In this document: positions 44,085-53,741 of the stretch, in pieces
Layout of the letters: every line of letters begins with the position of its first letter
Numbering within the stretch: the first letter of the stretch is position 1
Origin: UBA1737 sp964541525
GTDB lineage: Bacteria; Bacillota_I; Bacilli_A; ML615J-28; CAG-313
Reading direction: 5' to 3'
DNA: 64,000 bases
Assembly: GCA_964541525.1 (NCBI GenBank)
Contig: CAZIQF010000007.1
Span: forward strand, 1-64,000
Notes under the pieces: generated by a model
Seen by the model: only the letters and a program-made list of their open reading frames with translations
Told to the model about the DNA's origin: nothing
Database searches by the model: none
Made by a program: the position numbers and the translations under genes

Positions 44085-45060
44085 TTATTTATTAATTGAT
44101 GCAATGTTATTTTTAATTTTTGGCATTCTATTATTTCTATTAATGTTACCATATTTAAGAAAGCTAAAATTTGGTCAAAATATTCGAAATGAAGGTCCTA
44201 GTAAGCACCTTGTAAAGAAAGGTACGCCAACAATGGGAGGATTAATTATCCTAATTTGTTGCTTAGTATTTATGAGCTTATTAATGATTGAATTTAAAGA
44301 TGAACTTAACATTGATCATCGAAAATTTATGTTATTATTTATTCCAATGTTTGCTTACGGTATTTTAGGATTAATCGATGATATTCTAATTGTCGTAAAG
44401 AAAAAAAATGATGGATTAAAACCAAGTGTTAAGTTTTTAGTTCAATTAATCTTAGCAGCTGGAATTTATTTTGTTTATTTAAGTGTTTTTAACACCAATG
44501 AATTAAACTTTTTTGGTGTTTTGGTCGATATAAAATTTTTCTATGGTTTGTTAATAATTTTTTTACTTGTAGGTGTCACAAACGCAACCAACTTAACCGA
44601 TGGTATCGATGGTTTACTTGCAGGTTGTGCGATTATTTCTTATCTAAGTTTTGGTATCTTGGGCATTTACAAAAATGAATCAAGTGTAATTATCTTTTCT
44701 TTTGCAATGTGTATTGCTTTAACAGTATTTTTATTTTTTAATTTACCCAAAGCAAGTGTTTTTATGGGAAATGTTGGTTCTCTATTAATCGGAGCTGGCT
44801 TAGTTATGGAAAGCATTATTCTTAGAATGGAACTATTATTGTTTTTTATCGGTTTTGTTTATCTATTAGAAACGATTTCGGTAATTGTTCAAGTCTGGTT
44901 TTTTAAGAAGACCAAAGGTGAAAGACTATTTAAAATGTCACCTTTTCATCACCATTTAGAATTAAATGGATTCAAAGAAATCGAAATTGATATTATGCTG
45001 TATGGCTTACAGGTTGTTATGTGTGCCATCGGTATTTTAATCGGAATGTTGGTGTTTTAA
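44077..45060 (+). CDS. mraY: Phospho-N-acetylmuramoyl-pentapeptide transferase
   Basis: 327 aa, about ten helices. Forms lipid I at the membrane. Signature segments: GTPTMGG, LIDDILIVVKKKNDGLKP, NATNLTDGIDGLLAG with the metal-binding Asp residues, and PFHHHLEL. Starts within the end of murE and ends in TAATG shared with murD, so the three genes are translationally coupled. Confidence 0.96.
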   Translation: MNSYLLIDAMLFLIFGILLFLLMLPYLRKLKFGQNIRNEGPSKHLVKKGTPTMGGLIILICCLVFMSLLMIEFKDELNIDHRKFMLLFIPMFAYGILGLIDDILIVVKKKNDGLKPSVKFLVQLILAAGIYFVYLSVFNTNELNFFGVLVDIKFFYGLLIIFLLVGVTNATNLTDGIDGLLAGCAIISYLSFGILGIYKNESSVIIFSFAMCIALTVFLFFNLPKASVFMGNVGSLLIGAGLVMESIILRMELLLFFIGFVYLLETISVIVQVWFFKKTKGERLFKMSPFHHHLELNGFKEIEIDIMLYGLQVVMCAIGILIGMLVF

Positions 45061-46283
45061 TGAAGGAATATTTATTATATGGAATGGGAAAATCAAATCT
45101 AGCGGTAAAAAAGTATTTTGATCAGCAAAGAATTAAATATACAATTTACTTGGATACCATGGATTTAAACAAAGTTAAAATATCAAAAGATTTAGTGGTA
45201 ATTAAAAGTCCGGGAATTAAAAGCGATACTAAACTAATGCAGTTACTAATCGATCAACAAATTGCAATTTTAACCGACATCGGTCTTTTTTATCAATTGT
45301 TCAAAGATGTTTTCTATATTGGTATTACCGGAACACTCGGTAAAACGACTACAACTTTACTTTGTCATCATTTATTAAAAGCGGATTTAAAAGACATCGA
45401 AATGGCTGGTAATATTGGTATTCCAATTTTTGAATATGCATTTAAACCACCTAAATATTTAATTGTTGAATTATCCAGCTTTGAACTCGAATATTGTGGT
45501 CATTTTAAACCGAATATTATGTTATTTCTTAATTGCTATGCCCATCATCTGAACCATCATCAAAATTTTAAAGCTTATTTACAAGCAAAAATGCAACCGA
45601 TTAAAAATATGGATCAAAACGATCTATTAATCGTTAATCAAGAATTGGAAACATATTTTAATTCAGCTTTATTACTACCTAAAGTCATATTTTATGCGAA
45701 AAGCGATGTATTGAAAGTTAAGATACCACAAAATCAATTCTTTAATTATGATTATAATCTTGATAATTTTCATGGGTTAATTCCGATTTTAAATTTTTTC
45801 AAAATAAATCAGGATCATATATTCAATCGCTTGTGTACTTTTAATCCACCTACATATCGGATGGAAACTATTTATCAGACTGATCAATTAATCATCATCA
45901 ATGACTCTAAATCAACCTGTTTGAAAGCGACTATTGAAGCGATCAAATCTTTAAATAAAAACTATTCTTCATTTAATTTAACTTTAATTATGGGAGGAAA
46001 AACTGATTTAGATGAGTTGATAATTTTTAAACCTGAATTGAAATCTTTAATCAATAATTTACAATGTTATTATTATGGTGAAAATAAGGATTTACTAAAT
46101 CAAATTAGTCCGGGTATTGTTAGAAAAACATTAGAAGAAGTAATCGAAATAATTGATGTTGATTCTAAAAAACAAGTAATTTTATTTTCACCTGGAGCTC
46201 AAAGTTTAGATCAATTTGGTTCATTTATCATTAGGGGCAACACCTTTAATACTTTGATGCTGAAAAAAATAAAACATTTATAA
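45060..46283 (+). CDS. murD: UDP-N-acetylmuramoylalanine-D-glutamate ligase
   Basis: 407 aa, somewhat shorter than the usual ~450. Adds D-Glu to UDP-MurNAc-L-Ala. N-terminal YGMGKSNLAV, ATP site GITGTLGKTTTT, GNIGIP, ELSSFELEY, and NDSKSTCLKATIEAI. Two usual motif positions are altered: Leu replaces Asn in the P-loop, and NCYAHHLNHH carries the His pair in place of the common N-x-DHLD form. The ATG overlaps the mraY stop by one base. murG, ftsW and murF are not here. Confidence 0.93.
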   Translation: MKEYLLYGMGKSNLAVKKYFDQQRIKYTIYLDTMDLNKVKISKDLVVIKSPGIKSDTKLMQLLIDQQIAILTDIGLFYQLFKDVFYIGITGTLGKTTTTLLCHHLLKADLKDIEMAGNIGIPIFEYAFKPPKYLIVELSSFELEYCGHFKPNIMLFLNCYAHHLNHHQNFKAYLQAKMQPIKNMDQNDLLIVNQELETYFNSALLLPKVIFYAKSDVLKVKIPQNQFFNYDYNLDNFHGLIPILNFFKINQDHIFNRLCTFNPPTYRMETIYQTDQLIIINDSKSTCLKATIEAIKSLNKNYSSFNLTLIMGGKTDLDELIIFKPELKSLINNLQCYYYGENKDLLNQISPGIVRKTLEEVIEIIDVDSKKQVILFSPGAQSLDQFGSFIIRGNTFNTLMLKKIKHL

Positions 46284-46341
46284 ATCAAACTTTTAAAAAA
46301 TTTGGTATAATACTTGTAGCTAATAATTTAGGAGTAACTAT

Positions 46342-47541
46342 ATGGAAAATATTAATCAAGATTTAAAACGATGCTTAAATTGTAAAAAACCAAATTGTAT
46401 TAATGGATGTCCTTTACATACAGATATTCCTTTATTAATCAATTTATTGAAAGCAAATAAAATTAATGATGCAATAAAAGTTCAATACCAATATAATAGT
46501 ATTCCTTTTATTTGTGGTAAATTATGTGATCATGAACGTCAATGTTTAGGAGGATGCAATCTTAAGTCTGACCCAATCAAGATTAATGAAATGTGTTTTG
46601 AACTAGGAATTAAACGCCTAAAATCGGAAGTTAATTTATCTGTATTAAATGGTAAGATGGTCGCCGTAGTGGGTGGGGGAATTGGGGGTTTAATTGTCAG
46701 TGAACGTTTATTAGAAACTGGTTTCAAAGTTGATTTGTTTGAAAAAACGGATCGATTAGGTGGTGTTTTAGCTCAAACAATGCCAGATTTTAGGTATGAT
46801 AAGCGCTATTTAAATTTGTGGATTGAACGATTATATAAACTAGGATTAAATGTTAAATTTAATCAAATAATTGGGAATAATCTTTTTATTACTGATTTAT
46901 GTAAATATGATGCAATTGTGATTGCAGTAGGCGCATCAAATCCCCGTAAATTATTTAGCAATGATTTTAGTATAGATGCGTTGACGATTCTAAATCAAGC
47001 CAAACATAATCTAGTAAAGATTAGTAATCAAAAGGTAATTGTACTTGGAGGTGGCAATACCGCATTTGACGTCGCACGAACAATGAAACGGCTTGGAAAT
47101 CAAGTTTCAATCGCTTACAGAAGGGATTTAGCTAATTCATTAGCTTCTAAAAAGGAAATTAATTTAGCGATTGAAGAAGGAATTGAAATTTTAGAATGTT
47201 TAGCACCAAAAGATGTTGTAAGAGTTAAAAATAATTTATTGGAAATTACCTTTAATAAAACATTATTGAAAAATGAAAATGAAACTCGAAAAAGCTTTAT
47301 TACAACTGATGAGATTGTGAAAATGGAAACTAATTTAATAATAGAAGCCGTAGGCGCAAGTTGTGATTTGTCATTTTTAGATCAATCAATTTTAGATGAA
47401 CATGGCTACGCAAAGTCGATTATTAATGATAACTTGTATATTATAGGGGATGCTTATTTAGGACCTTCATCATTTGTTAAAACAAATCAAACGGCAATTA
47501 TTTGTGCGAATGATATTATTAGTAAAGGACAAAAACTATGA
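46342..47541 (+). CDS. GltD-like NAD(P)/FAD oxidoreductase
   Basis: 399 aa. Glutamate-synthase small-subunit family. The N-terminal Fe-S domain has CLNCKKPNCINGCP and CGKLCDHERQCLGGC. The FAD site is VVGGGIGGLIVSERL, the NAD(P) site VLGGGNTAFDVARTMKRLG, and the C-terminal FAD segment YIIGDAYLG. GltD homologues pass electrons from NAD(P)H to a partner. No gltA or other partner is adjacent, so the acceptor is unknown. An extended TGGTATAAT (46303-46311) precedes it; the -35 is weak. It overlaps nadD by 4 bases. Confidence 0.85.
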   Translation: MENINQDLKRCLNCKKPNCINGCPLHTDIPLLINLLKANKINDAIKVQYQYNSIPFICGKLCDHERQCLGGCNLKSDPIKINEMCFELGIKRLKSEVNLSVLNGKMVAVVGGGIGGLIVSERLLETGFKVDLFEKTDRLGGVLAQTMPDFRYDKRYLNLWIERLYKLGLNVKFNQIIGNNLFITDLCKYDAIVIAVGASNPRKLFSNDFSIDALTILNQAKHNLVKISNQKVIVLGGGNTAFDVARTMKRLGNQVSIAYRRDLANSLASKKEINLAIEEGIEILECLAPKDVVRVKNNLLEITFNKTLLKNENETRKSFITTDEIVKMETNLIIEAVGASCDLSFLDQSILDEHGYAKSIINDNLYIIGDAYLGPSSFVKTNQTAIICANDIISKGQKL

Positions 47542-48104
47542 AAAAAGTTCTTTTTGGTGGATCATTTAACCCACCAACGATAGCTCATTATGAGATAATT
47601 AATTATTTAGCTACATCTCAGCTTTATGATGAAATATTAATTTTACCAAATGGTGATACCTATGAATTTGGTGGTAAATCCTTGAATAATTTTGACCATC
47701 GAGTCAAAATGTTACATTTAATGTGTAATCATTTACCTAATGTTAAAATTTTAGAAATTGAAAATCAGGAAGAATTTTTGGGAACTGCCCATACGCTTAA
47801 ATTACTAAATCATCCAACCTTTGTTATCGGTGCTGATTGTTTAGACCATTTACATTTATGGAAAAATTTTGAAACTTTAATAAACGAAAATCAATTTCTC
47901 GTTTTTGCAAGAAGTAGTCTCCAAGATGTTCATCGCATAATTTTAAATAATCCCAATCTTAAGGCCTATGATCAGCATTTTACAATCGTTGATTTAAAAA
48001 CTAGTGATGTTTCTTCGAGTGAATTTAGATTAACTAAAAATGAAAAAATGGTAAAAGATGAAGTTCTAGAATATATTAAAAGTAATCATTTATATGGGTT
48101 TTAA
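47538..48104 (+). CDS. nadD: Nicotinate-nucleotide adenylyltransferase
   Basis: 188 aa. Makes deamido-NAD+ from nicotinate mononucleotide and ATP. FGGSFNPPTIAHYE is the nucleotidyltransferase H-x-G-H-like site, and SDVSSSEFR the ISSTxIR-like segment. ATGA overlap with the oxidoreductase. The usual yqeK-rsfS partners are absent. Confidence 0.93.
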   Translation: MKKVLFGGSFNPPTIAHYEIINYLATSQLYDEILILPNGDTYEFGGKSLNNFDHRVKMLHLMCNHLPNVKILEIENQEEFLGTAHTLKLLNHPTFVIGADCLDHLHLWKNFETLINENQFLVFARSSLQDVHRIILNNPNLKAYDQHFTIVDLKTSDVSSSEFRLTKNEKMVKDEVLEYIKSNHLYGF

Positions 48105-48159
48105 TTTTCTGTATGCAATTTTCTTTTAAAACAAAATATTATTTGATATAATGAACGTG

Positions 48160-48397
48160 TAATTAATAAAATCGATGAATAGAAGGAGTAGATTATTAAT
48201 CGTAATTAGAGAATGTCTGGTTGGTGAAAAGATATCAAGTTAATAATCGAAGGTAGTCTAGGAGATGTTATAGGGAACTAATAGTACTTATAATCGTATG
48301 CTGGCGTTAACAGTTAATGAGGGAAGATTTTATCTTCTAAACTTTAGGTGGTACCACGATTTATTCGTCCTTTAGAATTCTAAGGGGCGTTTTTTTA
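48160..48397 (+). ncRNA. T-box leader of valS
   Basis: Fills the 327-base gap before valS. Stem I has GGAGTA then GATTATTAA paired with TTAATAATC. The specifier region reads GAAG-GTA-GTC, two adjacent valine codons at 48253-48258. The conserved T-box AGGTGGTACCACGAT lies at 48346-48360, followed by terminator stem CGTCCTTTAG/CTAAGGGGCG and T-run (48366-48397). Uncharged tRNA-Val should favour the antiterminator and read-through into valS. An extended TGATATAAT -10 is at 48144-48152. Confidence 0.93.
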
Positions 48398-48431
48398 ATT
48401 CCCCTAAACAATTTATAGAAGAGGTGAAAAA

Positions 48432-51065
48432 ATGAAAAAAGAAATGATGGCTCCTAAATACGATTTTAAAAGCGTAGAAGCGGGCAAATATGACACTTGG
48501 TTAAAAGAAGGATACTTTACAAGTGGCGATAAACGTAAAATTCCATATACGATTGTTATCCCACCACCAAATGTAACAGGGAAATTGCATTTAGGACATG
48601 CATGGGATACAACCTTACAAGACATTTTGATTAGAAGAAAAAGGATGCAAGGATATGATGCGTTATGGCTTCCAGGAATGGATCATGCTGGAATTGCTAC
48701 TCAAGCTAAAATTGACGCGAAACTAAAATCACAAGGCATTAGCCGATATGATTTGGGACGTGAAAAATTTTTAGAAGTTGCTTGGGAATGGAAACATGAA
48801 TATGCTGAATACATTAGAAAACAATGGGCAGCATTAGGTTTATCTCTGGATTATAGTAAAGAACGTTTTACTCTAGATGAAGGGTTACAACAAGCGGTTA
48901 AAAAAGTTTTTATTTCCCTATATAATGAAGGCTTACTATATCGTGGTGAGAAGATTATCAACTGGGATGTTGAAGCAAAAACAGCACTTTCCAATGTTGA
49001 AGTTGAATACAAAGATATTGAAGGGGCATTCTACCACTTTATTTATCCCTTTACCGATGGTACAGGCGGTTTAGAAATCGCAACAACGAGACCTGAAACC
49101 ATGTTTGGTGATACCGCATTAATGGTTCATCCTGATGATGAAAGATATCAAGCATACATTGGTAAAGAAGTATTTATTCCTGGAACTGATCGAAAAATTC
49201 CGGTTATCAGTGATGAATATGTAGAAATCGGCTTTGGTACAGGTGTTGTTAAAGTAACTCCAGCTCATGATCCAAATGACTTTGAAGTTGGAACTAGACA
49301 TGGATTAGAACGTATAATTTGTATGAATGAAGATGGAACAATGAATGAACTTGCTGGAAAGTACCAAGGAATGAATCGATTTGATTGTCGTAAGCAAGTA
49401 GTGGAAGACTTAACAAAACTAGGACTTTGTCCAAAAATTGAAAAAATGATTCACTCAGTAGGACATTCAGAGCGTACTGGCGTTGTTGTAGAACCACGCC
49501 TTTCTAAACAATGGTTTGTAAAAATGAAGCCTCTTGCTTTAGATGTAGTAAAAATGCAAGCCTCTGATGAACCGATTGAATTTGTACCAAGCAGGTTTAA
49601 TAAAACCTTAGTTCAATGGTTTGATGTAGAAGACGTTCAAGATTGGTGCGTATCACGTCAATTATGGTGGGGTCACCGAATTCCTGTCTGGTATCGTGGA
49701 GAAGAGATTTATGTAGGTGAAAATGCACCTGAAGGTGAAGGTTGGGTTCAAGATGAAGATGTTCTTGATACGTGGTTCTCAAGTGCGTTATGGCCGTTCT
49801 CTACATTAGGTTGGCCAGAAACGACTGCAGATTTAGAACGCTATTATCCAACTGACTGTCTAGTTACAGGATATGATATTATCACTTTCTGGGTTTCACG
49901 TATGGCCCTTCAAGGTTGTCATTTTACTCATAAACGTCCATTTAAAAAATGTTTTATTCATGGGTTAATTCGTGATGAACAAGGACGTAAAATGAGTAAA
50001 TCGTTAGGAAACGGGATTGATCCTTTTGATTTAATCGAAGAATATGGTTGTGATGCGATGCGTTATTTCTTAACGACTAACGCAACACCAGGTCAAGACC
50101 TTACATTTTCTAAAGAAAAGATGGCATCATCTTGGAATTACATCAATAAAATTTGGAATATTTCGCGTTTTATTGCGATGAATCTAGAAAAAGTTGGTTA
50201 CGATGAAAGAGAAATTGATTATAATAACTTAACAAAAATTGATGAATGGATTTTATCGGCTGAAAATAAATTAATTGAAGCAGTTGATAGCCGCTATGAA
50301 GATTATGAATTAGGTGAAGTTGCAAGACTAATTTATAATTTTACCTGGAATGATTTTGCTTCTTGGTACCTTGAATTAACTAAAGTTACTTTTGCAAATG
50401 GTACTGATGCTGAAAAACAAAATACTTGTGCCATTTTGAAACAAATATTAACAACAATCATTAAATTATTACATCCATTTATGCCATTTGTTACCGAAGA
50501 AATCTATCAACATTTTTATGATGGATCAATTATGGTTAGTGATTGGCCAACAGCTAATGAATTAAAAATTGATTTTGATAATTCACAAGTAGATCGTTTA
50601 TTTAATATCATTACAACTGTTCGTAATATTCGTGCTTCCAAAAATGTTAGTATTAATAAAAAAATTAATATCATTCTTGAAGATACTAAAGGTAATGATA
50701 TCGCTACTTTCACTAAAAACTACTATCCTTACTTATGTAAATTCTTAAATTTTGAATCGCTTAGAGTGATTGAAACTTCGACTAATGAAAAAGATGATGC
50801 GATTGTTAGTGTATTAGCCGATGTTACTGTTATTGTTCCGTTAAAAGAACTAGTTAATATGGAAGAAGAATTGAGTAAATTAAAGGCACAAAGAGATAAA
50901 TTATTAAATGAAGTTGCTCGTGCTAAAGGTATGTTATCAAATCCGAGATTTGTAGAAAAAGCACCAAAAGATAAGGTTGAAGCTGAAACTAAGAAATTAA
51001 ATGCTTATTTAGAACAATTAAGTGAAGTTGAAGCGACAATCGCCAAATACGAGGGTAATAAATAA
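48432..51065 (+). CDS. valS: Valyl-tRNA synthetase
   Basis: 877 aa, normal length. Class I synthetase. HIGH motif as HLGHAWD, KMSKS motif as GRKMSKSLGNG, editing domain with TTRPETMFGDTA, a WW-rich catalytic segment, and a C-terminal coiled-coil arm (about 805-877). AGAGGTG before the ATG. Regulated by the T-box upstream. The stop overlaps the folC ATG by one base. Confidence 0.97.
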   Translation: MKKEMMAPKYDFKSVEAGKYDTWLKEGYFTSGDKRKIPYTIVIPPPNVTGKLHLGHAWDTTLQDILIRRKRMQGYDALWLPGMDHAGIATQAKIDAKLKSQGISRYDLGREKFLEVAWEWKHEYAEYIRKQWAALGLSLDYSKERFTLDEGLQQAVKKVFISLYNEGLLYRGEKIINWDVEAKTALSNVEVEYKDIEGAFYHFIYPFTDGTGGLEIATTRPETMFGDTALMVHPDDERYQAYIGKEVFIPGTDRKIPVISDEYVEIGFGTGVVKVTPAHDPNDFEVGTRHGLERIICMNEDGTMNELAGKYQGMNRFDCRKQVVEDLTKLGLCPKIEKMIHSVGHSERTGVVVEPRLSKQWFVKMKPLALDVVKMQASDEPIEFVPSRFNKTLVQWFDVEDVQDWCVSRQLWWGHRIPVWYRGEEIYVGENAPEGEGWVQDEDVLDTWFSSALWPFSTLGWPETTADLERYYPTDCLVTGYDIITFWVSRMALQGCHFTHKRPFKKCFIHGLIRDEQGRKMSKSLGNGIDPFDLIEEYGCDAMRYFLTTNATPGQDLTFSKEKMASSWNYINKIWNISRFIAMNLEKVGYDEREIDYNNLTKIDEWILSAENKLIEAVDSRYEDYELGEVARLIYNFTWNDFASWYLELTKVTFANGTDAEKQNTCAILKQILTTIIKLLHPFMPFVTEEIYQHFYDGSIMVSDWPTANELKIDFDNSQVDRLFNIITTVRNIRASKNVSINKKINIILEDTKGNDIATFTKNYYPYLCKFLNFESLRVIETSTNEKDDAIVSVLADVTVIVPLKELVNMEEELSKLKAQRDKLLNEVARAKGMLSNPRFVEKAPKDKVEAETKKLNAYLEQLSEVEATIAKYEGNK

Positions 51066-52390
51066 TGAATCAAGAAATTAAGCAAGCATTGGTTTTTACC
51101 GATGCTTCTAATTTTGTTAGTTTTATTGAAAAACAAAAAAGATTTTCTAAAAAAGTATCTTTAGAAAATATGAAATATTTTTCAAGTTTATTTAATCATC
51201 CCGAACAAAAATTAAACTTTATTCATATAACGGGAACTAATGGTAAGGGAAGTACGGTAGCATATTTAAAAAATATCTATTTAAAACAAGGATTAAACGT
51301 TGGAACATTTACTTCCCCCTATATTGAATGTTTTAATGAACGAATTTCCTATAATGGTAAAAATATCACTGATGATGAACTTCTAAAATATGGTAATTTG
51401 ATTTTAAGTAAATATCCGAAAATGGAAGAAGATGGCATGCCCTACCCAACTTTCTTTGAATTTATTACGTTACTAGCGTTAATTTATTTTGCAAGTATTA
51501 CTGAGATTGATTTAGTTTTATTTGAAGTAGGAATTGGTGGAAGATTAGATGCAACAAATATTATTACGCCAATTGTTAGTGTTATTACTAACGTGTCTTA
51601 TGATCATACTACACAACTAGGTAATACCTTAGAACTAATAACAAAAGAAAAATTAGGAATAGTAAAACCGAATATTCCGCTAGTTACTAGCTGTAAAAAT
51701 CAAAAATTATTAAAAATAATGGAAGAAGATTGTATGTTGAAACATTCAATGTTCATAAAAGTCGATTTTGAGCGATTGAAAATCAAAAAACTAGATTTAG
51801 ATTCATCCGTTTTCTCATACGCTGATTATGAATTACTATTTCAAGTTAAGATGTTAGGTCTACATCAAATTGAAAATGCCTGTCTTGCAATTGAAGTAGT
51901 AAACTTAATTAATAAAATTTATCAAAATAAAAAAAGCAATTTTTGTGTTTCAAGCGAAATATTATATGAGGGACTTATTTCAACTAGTTGGATAGGGAGA
52001 TTAGAATGTATCAGTAAAGCACCATTAATCTATCTTGATGGTGGACATAATATTGATTGCATTAAAAGAGTTTGTGAATTTGTTAAACAAATCAAATGCA
52101 ATCATAAACGCGTAGTTGTTTCTATTTCCAGTGATAAAGATCTTAAGGAAATGATAAATCTGTTAGATCAAACTTTTGATGAATTAATTTTTACTAATTA
52201 TACTTACAATCGAAGTGCTCATGCTGAAGATTTATATCATCTTTCTCAATCTCAAACAAAAAAATTAATTGTTAATATTGAAGATTCCATTGATTATTGT
52301 TTTAATCGCCCTACGGATTTTACCCTTTTTACCGGTAGCTTGTATTTAATCAGTGAAATAAGACCAAAAATTTTAAATCGAAAAAATTAG
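51065..52390 (+). CDS. folC: Folylpolyglutamate/dihydrofolate synthase
   Basis: 441 aa. Adds glutamate to folates (and possibly to dihydropteroate). ATP site ITGTNGKGSTVAYL, TSPYIECFNERI, VGIGGRLDATN, and LDGGHNIDCIK in the C-terminal domain. valS-folC is the Bacillus order. Starts in the TAATG overlap with valS. Confidence 0.94.
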   Translation: MNQEIKQALVFTDASNFVSFIEKQKRFSKKVSLENMKYFSSLFNHPEQKLNFIHITGTNGKGSTVAYLKNIYLKQGLNVGTFTSPYIECFNERISYNGKNITDDELLKYGNLILSKYPKMEEDGMPYPTFFEFITLLALIYFASITEIDLVLFEVGIGGRLDATNIITPIVSVITNVSYDHTTQLGNTLELITKEKLGIVKPNIPLVTSCKNQKLLKIMEEDCMLKHSMFIKVDFERLKIKKLDLDSSVFSYADYELLFQVKMLGLHQIENACLAIEVVNLINKIYQNKKSNFCVSSEILYEGLISTSWIGRLECISKAPLIYLDGGHNIDCIKRVCEFVKQIKCNHKRVVVSISSDKDLKEMINLLDQTFDELIFTNYTYNRSAHAEDLYHLSQSQTKKLIVNIEDSIDYCFNRPTDFTLFTGSLYLISEIRPKILNRKN

Positions 52391-52427
52391 TATCTAGCGA
52401 ATAAATCGTTAATACTAATTTTTTTTA
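52382..52427 (+). terminator. Terminator after folC
   Basis: Stem AAATTAGTAT/ATACTAATTT with further inner pairing (GCGA/TCGT) and an eight-base T-run. Confidence 0.85.
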
Positions 52428-52441
52428 AGGAAGGAAATTAG

Positions 52442-53122
52442 ATGATTTTAAAAGAAATGCCGTTAACTGAGCAACCTAGAGAAAAATTATTATCAATTGG
52501 TAGTGATAAACTATCTAATATTGAACTGCTGGCTATCCTACTTCGAACCGGAACAAAGGATGCTAATGTACTTAAAGTCGCAGAAGAAGTTATTTATTTG
52601 TTAGAAGATATTTCTGATTTGACAACACTTACAATTCAAGAACTGATAGATATTAAAGGAATCGGTTTATCGAAAGCTATTACCATTTTAGCAGCTGTTG
52701 AACTAGGAAAAAGAATCGTCGAAAATAAGCAAAAAAACTTAAGTTTTTCTACGCCTGAAGCGATCTTTGAGTATTTTTACCCACGAATGGTAAATCTAAA
52801 ACAAGAAACTTTATACGGAATCTACTTAGACGTTAGAGGTAAGGTAATATCGATTAAGCATCTGACAACAGGTACGATAACATCAACACTAATTGATCCA
52901 AAATTAATTTTCAAATGGGCTTATAAACTTTCTGCATCGAATATTATACTAGTTCACAATCATCCAAGTAAAGACTCCACCCCATCGCTTGCTGACATTA
53001 AAATTACAGCAGAATTAATCAAGCAATCAAGGGTAATTCAAATCGAAATTATTGATCATATTATTATCGGTGATGATTTCTTCAGTATGAAGCGAAGTAT
53101 CAAAAATTATAAATTGTTCTAA
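52442..53122 (+). CDS. radC: RadC family JAB/MPN-domain protein
   Basis: 226 aa. N-terminal helix-hairpin-helix (LIDIKGIGLSKAITI) and a C-terminal JAMM metalloprotease-like fold with H-N-H-P-S-K-D...D. The usual Gly of HNHPSGD is Lys. The old role in repair is not supported; function unknown. AAGGAAGG before the ATG. folC-radC and its place before spoIVFA fit the Bacillus region around radC-mreB, but mreB, mreC, mreD, minC and minD are absent. Confidence 0.93.
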   Translation: MILKEMPLTEQPREKLLSIGSDKLSNIELLAILLRTGTKDANVLKVAEEVIYLLEDISDLTTLTIQELIDIKGIGLSKAITILAAVELGKRIVENKQKNLSFSTPEAIFEYFYPRMVNLKQETLYGIYLDVRGKVISIKHLTTGTITSTLIDPKLIFKWAYKLSASNIILVHNHPSKDSTPSLADIKITAELIKQSRVIQIEIIDHIIIGDDFFSMKRSIKNYKLF

Positions 53123-53159
53123 ACATTAGTTAAATTTCATAAAATATAATGGTGATAAA

Positions 53160-53741
53160 ATGAATAATGCAAGAACAAGAAGAATGCTAAGAGAACGAAA
53201 AAAGCATAAAAAGAAACGATATAAATTAATTGATCGACTTTTTTATCAAATTTTTTTTAGTTCACTTTGTTTATTGATTTTATCATATGCAGCAACGATT
53301 AATTTATCTCTACACCAAGAGATTACATCAAACTTTAACTTTTTAAAATTAACTAAAACAATTGATAATCTTTTTGCCACTAATATTTTCAATCAAGGTG
53401 AAGTGTGTGTTTATTCACAAACTTTTTATGAAAGTGTAGAATTTAGAAATGACATTAATTACATCAGCAACAGCAGTTTTTCGGGAGTTGAAACATTAGT
53501 AGATGGTTTAGTTATTAATATCAAGAAAGAAAACAATTTATATAATGTAACTATTCAAGCTAGCGATGACACAATTTATTGTTATCAAGGATTAGAACAA
53601 ATTGATGTTAGAATTTATCAATACGTTAACGCAAAAGATGTAATCGGCAAAAGTTGTTACATCAGTGATCACTATGAATTTAAGTTATTAATCATTAAAG
53701 ATGGTAAGTATTTAGATTATTATGAAAATGCCGAAGATTAG
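53160..53741 (+). CDS. spoIVFA: SpoIVFA-like protein (degenerate M23 domain)
   Basis: 193 aa. A basic cytosolic N-terminus (1-22), one membrane helix (about 27-47) and an outer domain. The C-terminal half follows the M23/lytM pattern (VTIQASDDTIYCYQGLEQIDV, then KDVIGKSCYI) but lacks the zinc-binding His residues, as expected of a regulator. SpoIVFA holds and inhibits the SpoIVFB protease in the outer forespore membrane. Sequence similarity is weak; the overlap with spoIVFB makes the call. GGTGA before the ATG; no sigma-E-like promoter of the kind seen at spoIVA was found. Confidence 0.7.
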   Translation: MNNARTRRMLRERKKHKKKRYKLIDRLFYQIFFSSLCLLILSYAATINLSLHQEITSNFNFLKLTKTIDNLFATNIFNQGEVCVYSQTFYESVEFRNDINYISNSSFSGVETLVDGLVINIKKENNLYNVTIQASDDTIYCYQGLEQIDVRIYQYVNAKDVIGKSCYISDHYEFKLLIIKDGKYLDYYENAED

